NCBI GenBank assembly: GCA_021770445.1
Contig: JAETQY010000004.1
Location: forward strand, 1 to 64,000
Source: Bacillota bacterium
GTDB lineage: Bacteria; Bacillota; Clostridia; Oscillospirales; Oscillospiraceae
DNA: 64,000 nucleotides
Direction of reading: 5' to 3'
Position 1 is the first letter of the stretch. The number at the start of each line of letters is the position of its first letter. Below the pieces are notes generated by a model. The model worked only from the letters and a program-made list of their open reading frames with translations, was not told the DNA's origin and did no database searches. Position numbers and translations under genes: made by a program. Shown piece after piece: positions 15,756 to 24,451 of the stretch.

Positions 15756-17985
15756 AACCTATGAGCTGCTGGTCAAAATCGCCGGTAAAACAGACAGCTC
15801 GCTACGCGCCGCCTGTGCCGCGGCGGAGAAGAATCTGGCCACCTTGGGCAAGGCCGCAAAGGCAGCGGGTAAAGTAGCCGCTGCAGCTTTGATCGGGCTG
15901 TCTACGGTTACAGCGAATGTGTCTGCGTCCTCGCTGTCGGCCTATTCCGATTTTCAGCAGGCAATGGACGCATCGGCCGTCACAGCTCGGGCCTCTCCAG
16001 AGGACTACGCCCGAATGGAGGCAGCTGCCCGGCAAATGGGCGCCGCCACCACCAAAACAGCCACGGAGGCGGCGGAGGCCCTGGGCTATATGTCCCTGGC
16101 CGGCTGGAATGTGGAACAGAGCTTGTCCGGGCTGGAGCCGATCCTCCGGTTGAGTGAGGCCACCAATATGGACTTGGCCCGGGCCTCCGATCTGGTCACA
16201 GACAGTATGTCTGCCCTGGGCCTGGGCGTCGAGGGGATGGAGGATTACCTGAACCTGGCGGTCCAGGCGCAGCGGGCCAGCAACACCACGGCGGAATCGC
16301 TGATGGAGGCCTTCATCGGCTGCGGCGGCGCGGCTAAGACAGCCGGGGTGGATATGGGGGACCTGTCTACTGCCTTGGGCGTCCTGGCCAACAGCGGTAC
16401 CAAGGGGGCAGAGGCAGGAACGGCCCTGAACTCCATCATCATGCGGATGACCAGCAAGGATGTGGCCATAAAGGCCATGAAGCAGCTGGGCGTTTCGGTC
16501 TATGACGCTTCCGGGAATTTCAGAGGCCTGGAGGCTGTTCTGACAGACGTCTCTGCCGCCATGGCTGGTATGTCCGCAGATGATAAGATGGCCGCTCTGT
16601 CCAAGATTGCCGGGACTAACTACGCCACCGAGATGTCCTATCTGCTGGACGCTGTGGCCCAGGGGGCGGACGGTGCGGCGAGCGCCTGGTCTGCCCTGGA
16701 AACCGACATCATGGACCACTCCGGTGTTTTGCTGGAGGTAGCCAAGGCCAACACCGACAACCTGGCGGGCGCGACCGATCTCTTTCAATCCGCCGTGTCT
16801 GAGCTTCAGCTGCAGATCGGGGAGCAGTTGGCCCCCTACGCCCAGGCGGGGCTGGAATATCTGGCTAACAACATCCTGCCAGTCGCAGCTCAGAAAATCA
16901 GCGAACTGATCCCCATGATTATTGAGGGCGGCAAGGCGCTGTGGGAGAACCGCGACATCATCCTTGCCATCGGCGGCGCGGTCATGACCGCGGTAGGTGC
17001 TTTCCACACGCTGCGGACAGCCTCCGCCGCCATCGGAGCTGTGAAGAACCTGTCCACCATCTTCAACGCGGCTTCTCAGAGCGGGGGTCTGCTGTCCAAG
17101 GTGCTGAGCGTAGGCAATGTAAAGCTGGCCCTGATTGCCGGCGGTGCCGCAGCTCTGGCGGCAGGATTTATCTACCTGTGGAACCACAGCGAAAAATTCC
17201 GGGCCGCTGTGACCTCGCTATGGGTCAAGCTGCAGCCCCTGGGCGCCAGCCTGATGGACCTGGCCTCTCTGCTGGCCGGTGTCCTGGGTCCCGCTTTCCA
17301 GGTTACAGGACTGGCGCTGATCAACGGCCTGGAGAGCGCCGTACAAATCGCGGCCCCCATCATTGAAAATATCATCGGTATATTTACTGGATTGCTCAAT
17401 TTTATCACCGGAGTTTTTACCGGGAATTGGGAGCTGGCCTGGCAGGGTGTATGCGACGTGTTCGGAAACCTGTTCGGTGGCCTAGCCAATATCGCCAAAG
17501 TGCCCATCAACGCCGTGATCGGCGCAATCAACTCCGTGGTGGGAGCTATCAACTCCTGCGGCTTCACCATCCCCGACTGGGTACCCGTGGTGGGAGGCAA
17601 AAGCTTTTCCATCAGTCTGCCCGAAATCCCCATGCTGGCCGCCGGCGGCGTCGCCATGGCGCCCACCCTGGCGGAGATTGGCGAAGGCGGGGAGCCGGAA
17701 GCGGTTCTCCCGCTGTCCAAGCTGGCCGCCCTGCTGGATGAGTGGACACAACGCCCGGAACGAACCGGAGCAGGAAGTGCGGGAGGCATGGGGCCTGTGC
17801 CATCTGGCGGAAATCCTCCTGCCACTGGCAGCGAGGTCATTACCTTTGCCCCGGTATTCAATTTCTATGGCCCAACAACCCGAGAGGAGGCCGTGGAGGC
17901 CGGGCGGCTGAGCTTCGCAGAGTTCAAGCGTCTGTATGACCAGCTGAAATCGGAGGAGCGCCGCAAACAGCTCAGCTACGCTTAG
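15742..17985 (+). CDS. Tail tape measure protein
   Basis: The 747-aa protein shows TP901/gpT-type features. An Ala-rich coiled-coil N-terminus is followed by the conserved phage tail-measure core (YARMEAAARQMGAATTKTAT and GTNYATEMSYLLDAVAQGA) at about 90-310. Hydrophobic segments follow (around 395-420 and 455-480), then a Gly/Ala C-terminal domain (MLAAGGVAMAPTLAEIGEGG). GTG 15742 follows aaggagg and overlaps the E' end. Its length sets tail length. Confidence 0.9.
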   Translation: MAKSKTYELLVKIAGKTDSSLRAACAAAEKNLATLGKAAKAAGKVAAAALIGLSTVTANVSASSLSAYSDFQQAMDASAVTARASPEDYARMEAAARQMGAATTKTATEAAEALGYMSLAGWNVEQSLSGLEPILRLSEATNMDLARASDLVTDSMSALGLGVEGMEDYLNLAVQAQRASNTTAESLMEAFIGCGGAAKTAGVDMGDLSTALGVLANSGTKGAEAGTALNSIIMRMTSKDVAIKAMKQLGVSVYDASGNFRGLEAVLTDVSAAMAGMSADDKMAALSKIAGTNYATEMSYLLDAVAQGADGAASAWSALETDIMDHSGVLLEVAKANTDNLAGATDLFQSAVSELQLQIGEQLAPYAQAGLEYLANNILPVAAQKISELIPMIIEGGKALWENRDIILAIGGAVMTAVGAFHTLRTASAAIGAVKNLSTIFNAASQSGGLLSKVLSVGNVKLALIAGGAAALAAGFIYLWNHSEKFRAAVTSLWVKLQPLGASLMDLASLLAGVLGPAFQVTGLALINGLESAVQIAAPIIENIIGIFTGLLNFITGVFTGNWELAWQGVCDVFGNLFGGLANIAKVPINAVIGAINSVVGAINSCGFTIPDWVPVVGGKSFSISLPEIPMLAAGGVAMAPTLAEIGEGGEPEAVLPLSKLAALLDEWTQRPERTGAGSAGGMGPVPSGGNPPATGSEVITFAPVFNFYGPTTREEAVEAGRLSFAEFKRLYDQLKSEERRKQLSYA

Positions 17986-17994
17986 GAGGAGACA

Positions 17995-18207
17995 ATGCCT
18001 GACACCTATACCACCCGGCAGGGAGACGCCTGGGACGCCATCGCCCATCGGGTCTATGGAGATGTGAAGTACACCGGCTGGCTGATGGAGCACAACCACC
18101 CCCACTTGGACACCTTTGTGTTCCGGGCGGGCGTGGTACTCCAGACGCCGGAGCTGCCGGAAGACACCTCCGGCCTGGATGTGCCCGTCTGGAGGCAAGC
18201 CACATGA
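17995..18207 (+). CDS. Tail protein X (LysM-like, gpX)
   Basis: The 70-aa protein MPDTYTTRQGDAWDAIAHRVYG continues with a LysM-like fold and the HPHLDTFVFRAG motif of P2 gpX proteins. It follows the tape-measure gene and precedes the gpD-like hub gene with a four-base overlap. gpX-type proteins assist hub or baseplate assembly. Confidence 0.82.
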   Translation: MPDTYTTRQGDAWDAIAHRVYGDVKYTGWLMEHNHPHLDTFVFRAGVVLQTPELPEDTSGLDVPVWRQAT

Positions 18208-19193
18208 ATACGAGAAAAGCAGCTGTAGAGATCGCCTGGAATGGGGCGGCTGCCGCAGGGACACTGGGCCAATACCAGACCTCGGCGACCTACACCGATC
18301 CGGCCAGCGGGGAGGCCGACAGCTTTGACCTCGCCCTCCATGACCGGGACCGGAAATGGATCGGGCCGTGGCTTCCCCAGGTGGGGGACACCCTGTCCGC
18401 TGTGATTCGCCTGACCGACTGGGACCGGGAGGGGGACAACCGCTCCCTACCCTGCGGCTCCTTCGTGCTGGACAAGTTCGATTTCTCCGGCTGGCCAGTG
18501 GCGGGAAACATTTCAGGCGTGTCTGTGCCCGCAGACAGCGCCTTCCGGGAGACCCATCGAACCCGGACCTGGGAGAATATCACCGTGGAGGAGATCGGCA
18601 AAGAGATTGCCGCCCGGGCGGGAATCTCCCTGGCCTGGGACGTGGACAGTGGTCCCATCATCATCAAAAGTGAGGAGCAGTCAGAAAAGACAGACTGCGA
18701 TTTTTACATGGGTCTGTGTGAGATCTACGGCCTGGCCATGAAGGTGTATGCGCAGAAGATCGTGGTCTATGACCGGGAGGTCTACAAAGCCCGGCCCCCG
18801 GTGGCCACGTTGACCCCCGGCATGATCCAATCCTGGAGCTGGTCATCCCGACTCACAGGGACCTACACTGGCGGAGAATACGCTTACACAGATCCCGCCA
18901 CAGAGAAAGAGGTTAAGGTGCAGGTAGGCGGCGGCCCTCGTATCCTGAAAAAGTCCGGCCGGGTAGACAGCCAGGCGGATGCGGAGCGGAAGCTGTGGGC
19001 GGCTATCCACCAGGCCAACCACGGCGCCACAAAGCTGTCCCTGACCATGACAGGTACTGCCGCCCTTGTGGCCTCCCAGTGCGTTATGGTGGAGGGGATG
19101 GGCCAGCTGGGCGGTAAATATTTCATTGACAGCATTACTCACCACATCGGCGGCGGCTACACGATGGACCTGGAGCTGTCCCGGGTGGAATGA
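18204..19193 (+). CDS. Baseplate hub protein, late control D (gpD) family
   Basis: The 329-aa product has the gpD/gp27-like layout: an N-terminal barrel (DSFDLALHDRDRKWIGPW), a central AARAGISLAWDVDSG domain and a C-terminal segment (ADAERKLWAAIHQANHGATK, then GGGYTMDLELSRVE). In P2-like phages gpD forms the hub over the spike. It overlaps the genes on both sides by four bases. Confidence 0.85.
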   Translation: MNTRKAAVEIAWNGAAAAGTLGQYQTSATYTDPASGEADSFDLALHDRDRKWIGPWLPQVGDTLSAVIRLTDWDREGDNRSLPCGSFVLDKFDFSGWPVAGNISGVSVPADSAFRETHRTRTWENITVEEIGKEIAARAGISLAWDVDSGPIIIKSEEQSEKTDCDFYMGLCEIYGLAMKVYAQKIVVYDREVYKARPPVATLTPGMIQSWSWSSRLTGTYTGGEYAYTDPATEKEVKVQVGGGPRILKKSGRVDSQADAERKLWAAIHQANHGATKLSLTMTGTAALVASQCVMVEGMGQLGGKYFIDSITHHIGGGYTMDLELSRVE

Positions 19194-19204
19194 GGAGGAG
19201 GGCT

Positions 19205-19615
19205 ATGCGTAACGATACCCGGGTTGGAAAGATATCAGACGTGGACCACTCCGCCGGACTGGTACGGGTGGTCTATCCAGACCAGGATGACGCAGTGACC
19301 CAGATGATCCCCCTCCTGTCCATTGCGTTCACTGGGGCCTACACGGCGCCCGAGGTGGGGGACCAGGTGCTGGTCCTCCACCTGTCTAACGGTATGGCAG
19401 CGGGGGTGGTCCTGGGCCGCCCATGGAGCGAGAAAAACAGGCCCCCGGAGGGCGCGGAAAAGCTCTACCGCCTGGACATGGACCGTACGCCTGGAGCGGC
19501 CATGCTCCGTTACGATGGCAAATCCAAGGAGCTGACCCTGCACTGCGACGGCGCTCTGAAAATCACTGCCGGCGGCGCTATCACCATCAACGGCAAAACC
19601 ATTGATTTGAATTGA
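19205..19615 (+). CDS. Baseplate spike protein, gpV-like
   Basis: ATG 19205 is preferred since gaggagg sits upstream; ATG 19190 adds five basic residues. An N-terminal OB fold (VGKISDVDHSAGLVRVVYPD) is followed by a beta-rich tail (LHCDGALKITAGGAITINGK) typical of gpV-type puncturing spikes. The following PAAR gene would tip it. Confidence 0.82.
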   Translation: MRNDTRVGKISDVDHSAGLVRVVYPDQDDAVTQMIPLLSIAFTGAYTAPEVGDQVLVLHLSNGMAAGVVLGRPWSEKNRPPEGAEKLYRLDMDRTPGAAMLRYDGKSKELTLHCDGALKITAGGAITINGKTIDLN

Positions 19616-19628
19616 GGAGGGAAGGCCT

Positions 19629-19967
19629 ATGCCAAATGCGGCGCGGCTCCTTGACGCCGTGGCCGGCGTGACCGCGGGGGAGCATACAGGACACATCCCG
19701 CCCCACCCTCCGCTGCCTTTCTCCGGGGAGATCAGCGGAGGCTGCTCTACTAATGTACGCACCAATGGCCGGCCGGCCGCCATTGTGACCAGCGTCACTA
19801 CGGAGCGGGATTCCTGCTGCGGCTCCAGCCTGGGCAATGTGGCCGCAGGGAGCGGAACAGTCCGGATCAACGGACTGCCCGCCGCACGCTTTGGTGATGC
19901 CCTTGCGCCCCACAGTGGGAGCGGGACGGTTACCGGCGGAAGCCCGGACGTAAGGATAGGAGGCTGA
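19629..19967 (+). CDS. PAAR-domain spike tip protein
   Basis: The 112-aa protein is a Gly/Pro-rich PAAR-type sequence with three beta-rich repeats (HTGHIPPHPPLP; TNVRTNGRPAAIVTS; VRINGLPAARFGDALAPH). Conserved His and Cys residues are candidate metal ligands at the tip. Gene order directly after the spike supports the assignment. Confidence 0.8.
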   Translation: MPNAARLLDAVAGVTAGEHTGHIPPHPPLPFSGEISGGCSTNVRTNGRPAAIVTSVTTERDSCCGSSLGNVAAGSGTVRINGLPAARFGDALAPHSGSGTVTGGSPDVRIGG

Positions 19968-19972
19968 CAGGC

Positions 19973-20365
19973 TTGATCGGCACATTTGGAACCGCACTGG
20001 TTTTTGAAGTCAGCGACAGCCGGGTGCTGACGTTCAGCGGAATGACCCGGGAGATCTCCAGCCGCTGGACTAACCATGAGGTAATGGGCGTCAAGCCCAA
20101 GCCGGAATTTTTGGGACCTGGGAACCAGACTGTCTCCCTCACCATCACCCTGTCCTCGTCCCTGGGGGTCTGCCCCAGGCAGATGCTGGAACGAGTGGCC
20201 AGTATGGTAGAGCGCGGCCAGGCGGAGTATCTGATTATTGACTGTAAGCCAGTGAGCAGAAACCCCTTCCGTATTACTAGTTCCAGCGAGGCATGGAATA
20301 CCCTCTATAACGGCGGTGAACTGGCCCGGGCCAGTCTGAACATCACGCTGGAGGAATACACATAA
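19973..20365 (+). CDS. P2 gpU-like tail protein
   Basis: A TTG start at 19973 follows aggagg. The sequence contains WTNHEVMGVKPKPEFLGPGN followed by a TVSLTITL strand, the core signature of the P2 gpU family. It ends one base into the ATG of the next gene. gpU-type proteins are needed for tail or baseplate completion. Confidence 0.75.
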   Translation: MIGTFGTALVFEVSDSRVLTFSGMTREISSRWTNHEVMGVKPKPEFLGPGNQTVSLTITLSSSLGVCPRQMLERVASMVERGQAEYLIIDCKPVSRNPFRITSSSEAWNTLYNGGELARASLNITLEEYT

Positions 20366-20667
20366 TGAATTCTGCTCTTTTTGATTTTCAGTTGGAATTT
20401 ACTTTTTCTGATAACTGGTTGGCCGACCTGGACCGGCAGGTATCCCTGATACTGTCTACCATAGAGGGTACTATGCCGCTGGAGCGCAGGTTGGGGGTTA
20501 TGCAGGATTTTGTGGACAAGCCCCCAGCAGTGGTAAAAAGCCTCTACACTGCGGAGGCCACCAAGAAGATCTCTGAGTTTATCCCCTGGGTGCGGGTCCG
20601 GGAGGTTGTTTGGCTCCCTGCTGAGCAGGGACATTTCAGACCCAAGGTGGTGATCACACGTGCCTGA
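20365..20667 (+). CDS. Baseplate wedge protein, gpW/gp25-like
   Basis: The 100-aa product has the gp25-type motif in order: ILSTIEGTMPLERRLGVMQD (close to the conserved 'TxxGExPLxRxfG'), then a helix and a short terminal strand. gp25/gpW proteins start sheath polymerisation. It overlaps the gpJ-like start by eight bases. Confidence 0.85.
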   Translation: MNSALFDFQLEFTFSDNWLADLDRQVSLILSTIEGTMPLERRLGVMQDFVDKPPAVVKSLYTAEATKKISEFIPWVRVREVVWLPAEQGHFRPKVVITRA

Positions 20668-21814
20668 TAATCTGCAAATCGACAAGCTGCCCGAGGTCAG
20701 CTTTATCAACGGCCTGAGCATCGATACTCTGTGCAAGGAGATGGTGGCGGATTATGAGCGGTATATGACCCAGGCCACAGGGAGTTCTGTGAGCCTGGCC
20801 CGAGCCAGCCCTCACCGTATGGAGCTGTATGCCGCAGCCGCCCAACTCTACCAGGCGATGCAGTATATCGACCGGGCGGGCAAGCAGAACCTTTTGAAAT
20901 ACAGCTATGGAGAGTTTTTGGACCACCTGGCCGCCTTTAAGGGCCTGACGCGCCGGCCGGCCGCCTCCGCCGTCACCACGCTCCGGTTTACCGCCTCCGC
21001 CACCCGGGACACCGCCATCGGGATCCCCAGCGGCACGCGTGCCGCCACCCGTGAGCTGCTGTATTTCCAGACCACGCAGTACACGGAGATTCCGGCCGGG
21101 GAGCGCAGTGTGGATGTGGCGGCGGTGTGCGTTGTGCCGGGCTCGGCCGGGAATGGTCTGGCCCCGGGGACCCTGGCCGAGATCGTGGACCCGCTGCCCT
21201 ATGTCGCCAGTGTGTCCAACATCACAGCTTCAGAGGGCGGCGCAGATACGGAGAGTGATAAGGAGTTGGCGGAGCGAATCTATCTGTTCCCTGGGTCTTA
21301 TTCCACGGCGGGCCCGGAGGCCAGCTACCTGTACCACGCCAAGACCTACAACGCAAATGTGGGTGATGTGGTGGTGGCCAGCGACCAGGCTGCAGGGTCT
21401 GTGGAAGTCTACTTCCTGATGGACGACGGCTCCGCGCCCGGTCCCGAAATGGTGACAGGGCTCCAGAATTACCTGCGGGACCGTCAGATCCGGCCCATGA
21501 CCGACCTGGTGACGGTATCCGCGCCGGCGGATGTGCCGTACTCGATTGACCTGGCCTACTACATTAACCGCAGCGACAGCAACCGGGCGGTGGCCATTCA
21601 GAGGGCGGTAAATGCCGCTGTGGACGCCTATATTACCTGGCAGAGGACCATTGGCCGGGATATTAACCCGTCCAAATTGGCAGAGCAAATCATGGCAGCG
21701 GGGGCCAAGCGGGTGGAACTGTCCGCACCTGCCTTTACCCCGGTTGCCCGGACTGGAGTGGCCAGCTTGGAGGGAGCACCCAAGGTCCGCTATGGAGGGC
21801 TGGAGGATGATTGA
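20660..21814 (+). CDS. Baseplate assembly protein J-like
   Basis: This 384-aa protein starts at GTG 20660 within the previous gene. It contains FLDHLAAFKGLTRRPAASA and the conserved 'GSAGNGLAPGTLAEIVDPLP' region of baseplate J/gp47-like proteins, and later IQRAVNAAVDAYI. It forms the wedge with the I-type protein that overlaps its end. Confidence 0.9.
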   Translation: MPDNLQIDKLPEVSFINGLSIDTLCKEMVADYERYMTQATGSSVSLARASPHRMELYAAAAQLYQAMQYIDRAGKQNLLKYSYGEFLDHLAAFKGLTRRPAASAVTTLRFTASATRDTAIGIPSGTRAATRELLYFQTTQYTEIPAGERSVDVAAVCVVPGSAGNGLAPGTLAEIVDPLPYVASVSNITASEGGADTESDKELAERIYLFPGSYSTAGPEASYLYHAKTYNANVGDVVVASDQAAGSVEVYFLMDDGSAPGPEMVTGLQNYLRDRQIRPMTDLVTVSAPADVPYSIDLAYYINRSDSNRAVAIQRAVNAAVDAYITWQRTIGRDINPSKLAEQIMAAGAKRVELSAPAFTPVARTGVASLEGAPKVRYGGLEDD

Positions 21815-22559
21815 TCTGCGGGGCAGCCGGTTTACCGACATCCTGCCCGAAAATCTCTCCAGTCAGCTGGAGACCCAGGCTTTTGCCTACGCCCTGGGGC
21901 GGCAGGTGGAGAGGCTGTGCGCCTGGGCGGACCGGGCAAGGGTCTATGCCGCTGTAAGTGAGCTTCCGGAGGAGATTCTGGATGTGCTGGCCCTGGAGCT
22001 GCGTACCCCCGCCTATGACCAGAGTTTTCCGGTCGAGGTGAAGCGGGCTCTGATCGAGGGAACCATGACCTTTTATACCAGCCTGGGAACCCCAGCGGCA
22101 GCGGACCGGATCCTGGAGATCATCTTTTCAGACGGTCGTATTGAGGAGTGGTATGAGTACGGCGGGGAGCCCCACCATTTCCGGGCTTACATTGAGATGA
22201 CCGGCCGGCCAGTCACACAGGAGAGCCTGGCCAGCTTTCGCAGGATACTGGCCAGTGTGAAGCGCCTGTCCAGCTGGTGGGACGACACCATAACTGTCAC
22301 CCAGCTGGACACGGACCCGATCCTGGTGGGTGCTGGGCTGGGCCTGTGCCTCTCCAGTACAGAGCTGCCGGTCCGGGACCCGTTTTATCAGGATACCCCG
22401 GTGCCGGTATCTTCCAGAATACAAGGCCTTATCTCCACCATCCAGCCCCCTGAGCGGCCGCCGGCATTTCGTGAAAGGCCCCTGGCGGCGCGGGGTCTGC
22501 TGAAGAGCAGCCTGACCATAACAGCGCTGCCGGAACTGAACAGGGAGGAATCGCAATGA
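21807..22559 (+). CDS. Tail protein I (gpI-like)
   Basis: The ATG at 21807 is preceded by ggagg inside the end of gpJ (eight-base overlap). The 250-aa protein contains VSELPEEILDVLALELRTPA and YDQSFPVEVKRALIEG, the signature of P2 gpI family proteins that couple the baseplate to fibres. The last 50 residues are a Pro/Arg-rich extension. Confidence 0.85.
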   Translation: MIDLRGSRFTDILPENLSSQLETQAFAYALGRQVERLCAWADRARVYAAVSELPEEILDVLALELRTPAYDQSFPVEVKRALIEGTMTFYTSLGTPAAADRILEIIFSDGRIEEWYEYGGEPHHFRAYIEMTGRPVTQESLASFRRILASVKRLSSWWDDTITVTQLDTDPILVGAGLGLCLSSTELPVRDPFYQDTPVPVSSRIQGLISTIQPPERPPAFRERPLAARGLLKSSLTITALPELNREESQ

Positions 22560-24451
22560 ATGAGAATCAAACGGGATTGACCCCGCTGGAGGCGGAAAAG
22601 CCCCGCAAATATGGCGGTGCTCCTACCAAGCAGGGCCTGGAGCTGTTTACCAAGCTGGCGCTCACGCAGGACCATCTGCGCATTGCCGGCGTGCTGGTTG
22701 GCTCGGGCATCGTTTCGGATGATGTATATATCGGGGACATGACGCAGCTGGTAGAGCCGGTGGGCGTCGGGACGTGCAGCGAGCCAATTCGGAATGGGGC
22801 CACGGTCAACATGACGGTGGAGGTCCGGTCCGACTTGAACAAGGATCTGCCCGACGGCATGACCATCCGGGAATTTCTGATCCAGGCCTGGGACGGGGAG
22901 GAGAAGATCGCCATCTACTATGGCTGTCTGGCCGACTACCCCCAGTATATTGCCCCCTGGGAGGAGGGATATCTGGATGTGCGCCGTTACCCGGTCTCAA
23001 TCCGTCTGGCCCCGTCGGTAAAGGTAGACCTGGACGATTCGCTGCCCGGCGTGGTGATGACCATAGACGACATCAAGGACTACTGTATTACCACCCTCCT
23101 GCCCCAGCTGCTGACCGCCTCCCAGAATCAGATTGTCAACCACAACCAGGCAGCAGACGCCCACCCTACACTGCGGGAGGCAATCGAGACGGCCCAGCAG
23201 ACTGCGGATGACGCTGCGGACGCTGCTGCGGAAGCCAAACGGACGGCGGACAGCGCGGTACAGGCAGCGGAAAACAACTCCGGCGGCTGTGCCTTGCGGA
23301 TCACCTTTGCGGAGGTATTCGCCGGGCAGACCTATACTGTTTCCGGCGGCGGGGAGAGCTACACCGGGACTGTCCCCGAGGGCCTGGTCGTGCAGATCAA
23401 GCTGAAGCAGTGCGGCACGACTTATACCATCCGCTGCACCGACACAGAGGGTGAGGAATATTCTTCCGCTGTGGTCACCGGGCCCTATTTCGGGCAGTAC
23501 ACCGCTTCGCTGCTCCCCTTCTCCGCTGTACTGGCGGTCACCACCAGCCCCGGCGCCTCTGTGACCGCCGTCTGCGGGGGACAGAGTGTCAGCGGGGCCG
23601 CTGGAGAAGATGGCTCCATCTCCTTGACTCTGCCCACTGCGGGAACTTATATTGTCACCGCCGAGTTGGACGGCCGGTCCGCCCGGGGTACTGTAGAGGC
23701 CACGGAGAACGGCGGAAGTTATTCCCTCACGCTGGATGTCCCCACCACAGTGCCAAAGGAGGAGGCCGGCGTATTCGATGGACACTTCTACAGCCGAATC
23801 TTCGAGCCGGAGGACTGGACGGACGGGACACTGCGCGTACCCCAGGCGACCCATGGGATCCAGCCCAGACAGAGTGCGTGTATCGGCACCCTGCACCAAC
23901 GGGTGGGCAGGACCGCCCTGGACTATCTGGAGCAGACCGCCGCCCAGGGACGCACATCTATTACCAACGCGGTTACCGCCGCCCTCAATGCCAACAGCTC
24001 CGCGCCCGGCACATACCCTACGGCAGAGGACGGCCATGTGCAGCTGACCTGGAGCCAAGTGCAGTGCTACATCCTGGAGGGGACGCTGCTTGCGGCTGAG
24101 GCCGCCGCTTCTAAGGCCAGTGAAAAGGGCTTCAACTGGCAGGACCGGGATACCACGGGGGCCCCGGAGACGGCCACCCTGGATGCGGTACTCACTGCCG
24201 CCTATCTGCCCGCTCTGGGCGGGGCAACGACCGGGCTGGACAACCTGTGTACTGCCGCCGTGCTTCAGGGCCTGCGTCTGCGCAGGAAAGCTACTGGCGT
24301 TGGGACTGTGACCAGGTATGACCTGGACGGCACTATGGTCGCCAACACCTGGTCGGCAATGGAAAGCCGGACATACTGGGACCTGGAGACAAAAGAGCTG
24401 GTCCTGGAGGGGAGCAGTCCCTTCGCCGGCGAATTGATGGTAGTCGGATGA
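22556..24451 (+). CDS. Tail fibre protein (gpH-like)
   Basis: The 631-aa protein overlaps gpI by four bases. Residues 1-170 resemble the conserved fibre N-terminus that attaches to the baseplate (RKYGGAPTKQGLELFTKLAL). An Ala-rich helix (about 210-240) leads into beta-sandwich-like repeats (about 245-400) and a C-terminal helical region. It is the likely receptor-binding determinant. No separate fibre chaperone gene or invertible cassette is seen next to it. Confidence 0.8.
   Translation: MNENQTGLTPLEAEKPRKYGGAPTKQGLELFTKLALTQDHLRIAGVLVGSGIVSDDVYIGDMTQLVEPVGVGTCSEPIRNGATVNMTVEVRSDLNKDLPDGMTIREFLIQAWDGEEKIAIYYGCLADYPQYIAPWEEGYLDVRRYPVSIRLAPSVKVDLDDSLPGVVMTIDDIKDYCITTLLPQLLTASQNQIVNHNQAADAHPTLREAIETAQQTADDAADAAAEAKRTADSAVQAAENNSGGCALRITFAEVFAGQTYTVSGGGESYTGTVPEGLVVQIKLKQCGTTYTIRCTDTEGEEYSSAVVTGPYFGQYTASLLPFSAVLAVTTSPGASVTAVCGGQSVSGAAGEDGSISLTLPTAGTYIVTAELDGRSARGTVEATENGGSYSLTLDVPTTVPKEEAGVFDGHFYSRIFEPEDWTDGTLRVPQATHGIQPRQSACIGTLHQRVGRTALDYLEQTAAQGRTSITNAVTAALNANSSAPGTYPTAEDGHVQLTWSQVQCYILEGTLLAAEAAASKASEKGFNWQDRDTTGAPETATLDAVLTAAYLPALGGATTGLDNLCTAAVLQGLRLRRKATGVGTVTRYDLDGTMVANTWSAMESRTYWDLETKELVLEGSSPFAGELMVVG

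Noticed and set aside
18098..18116. Possible palindrome copy in the gpX-like gene
   Set aside because: Only about 12 of 19 bases match, and it encodes the conserved gpX motif HPHLDT, which explains the likeness.
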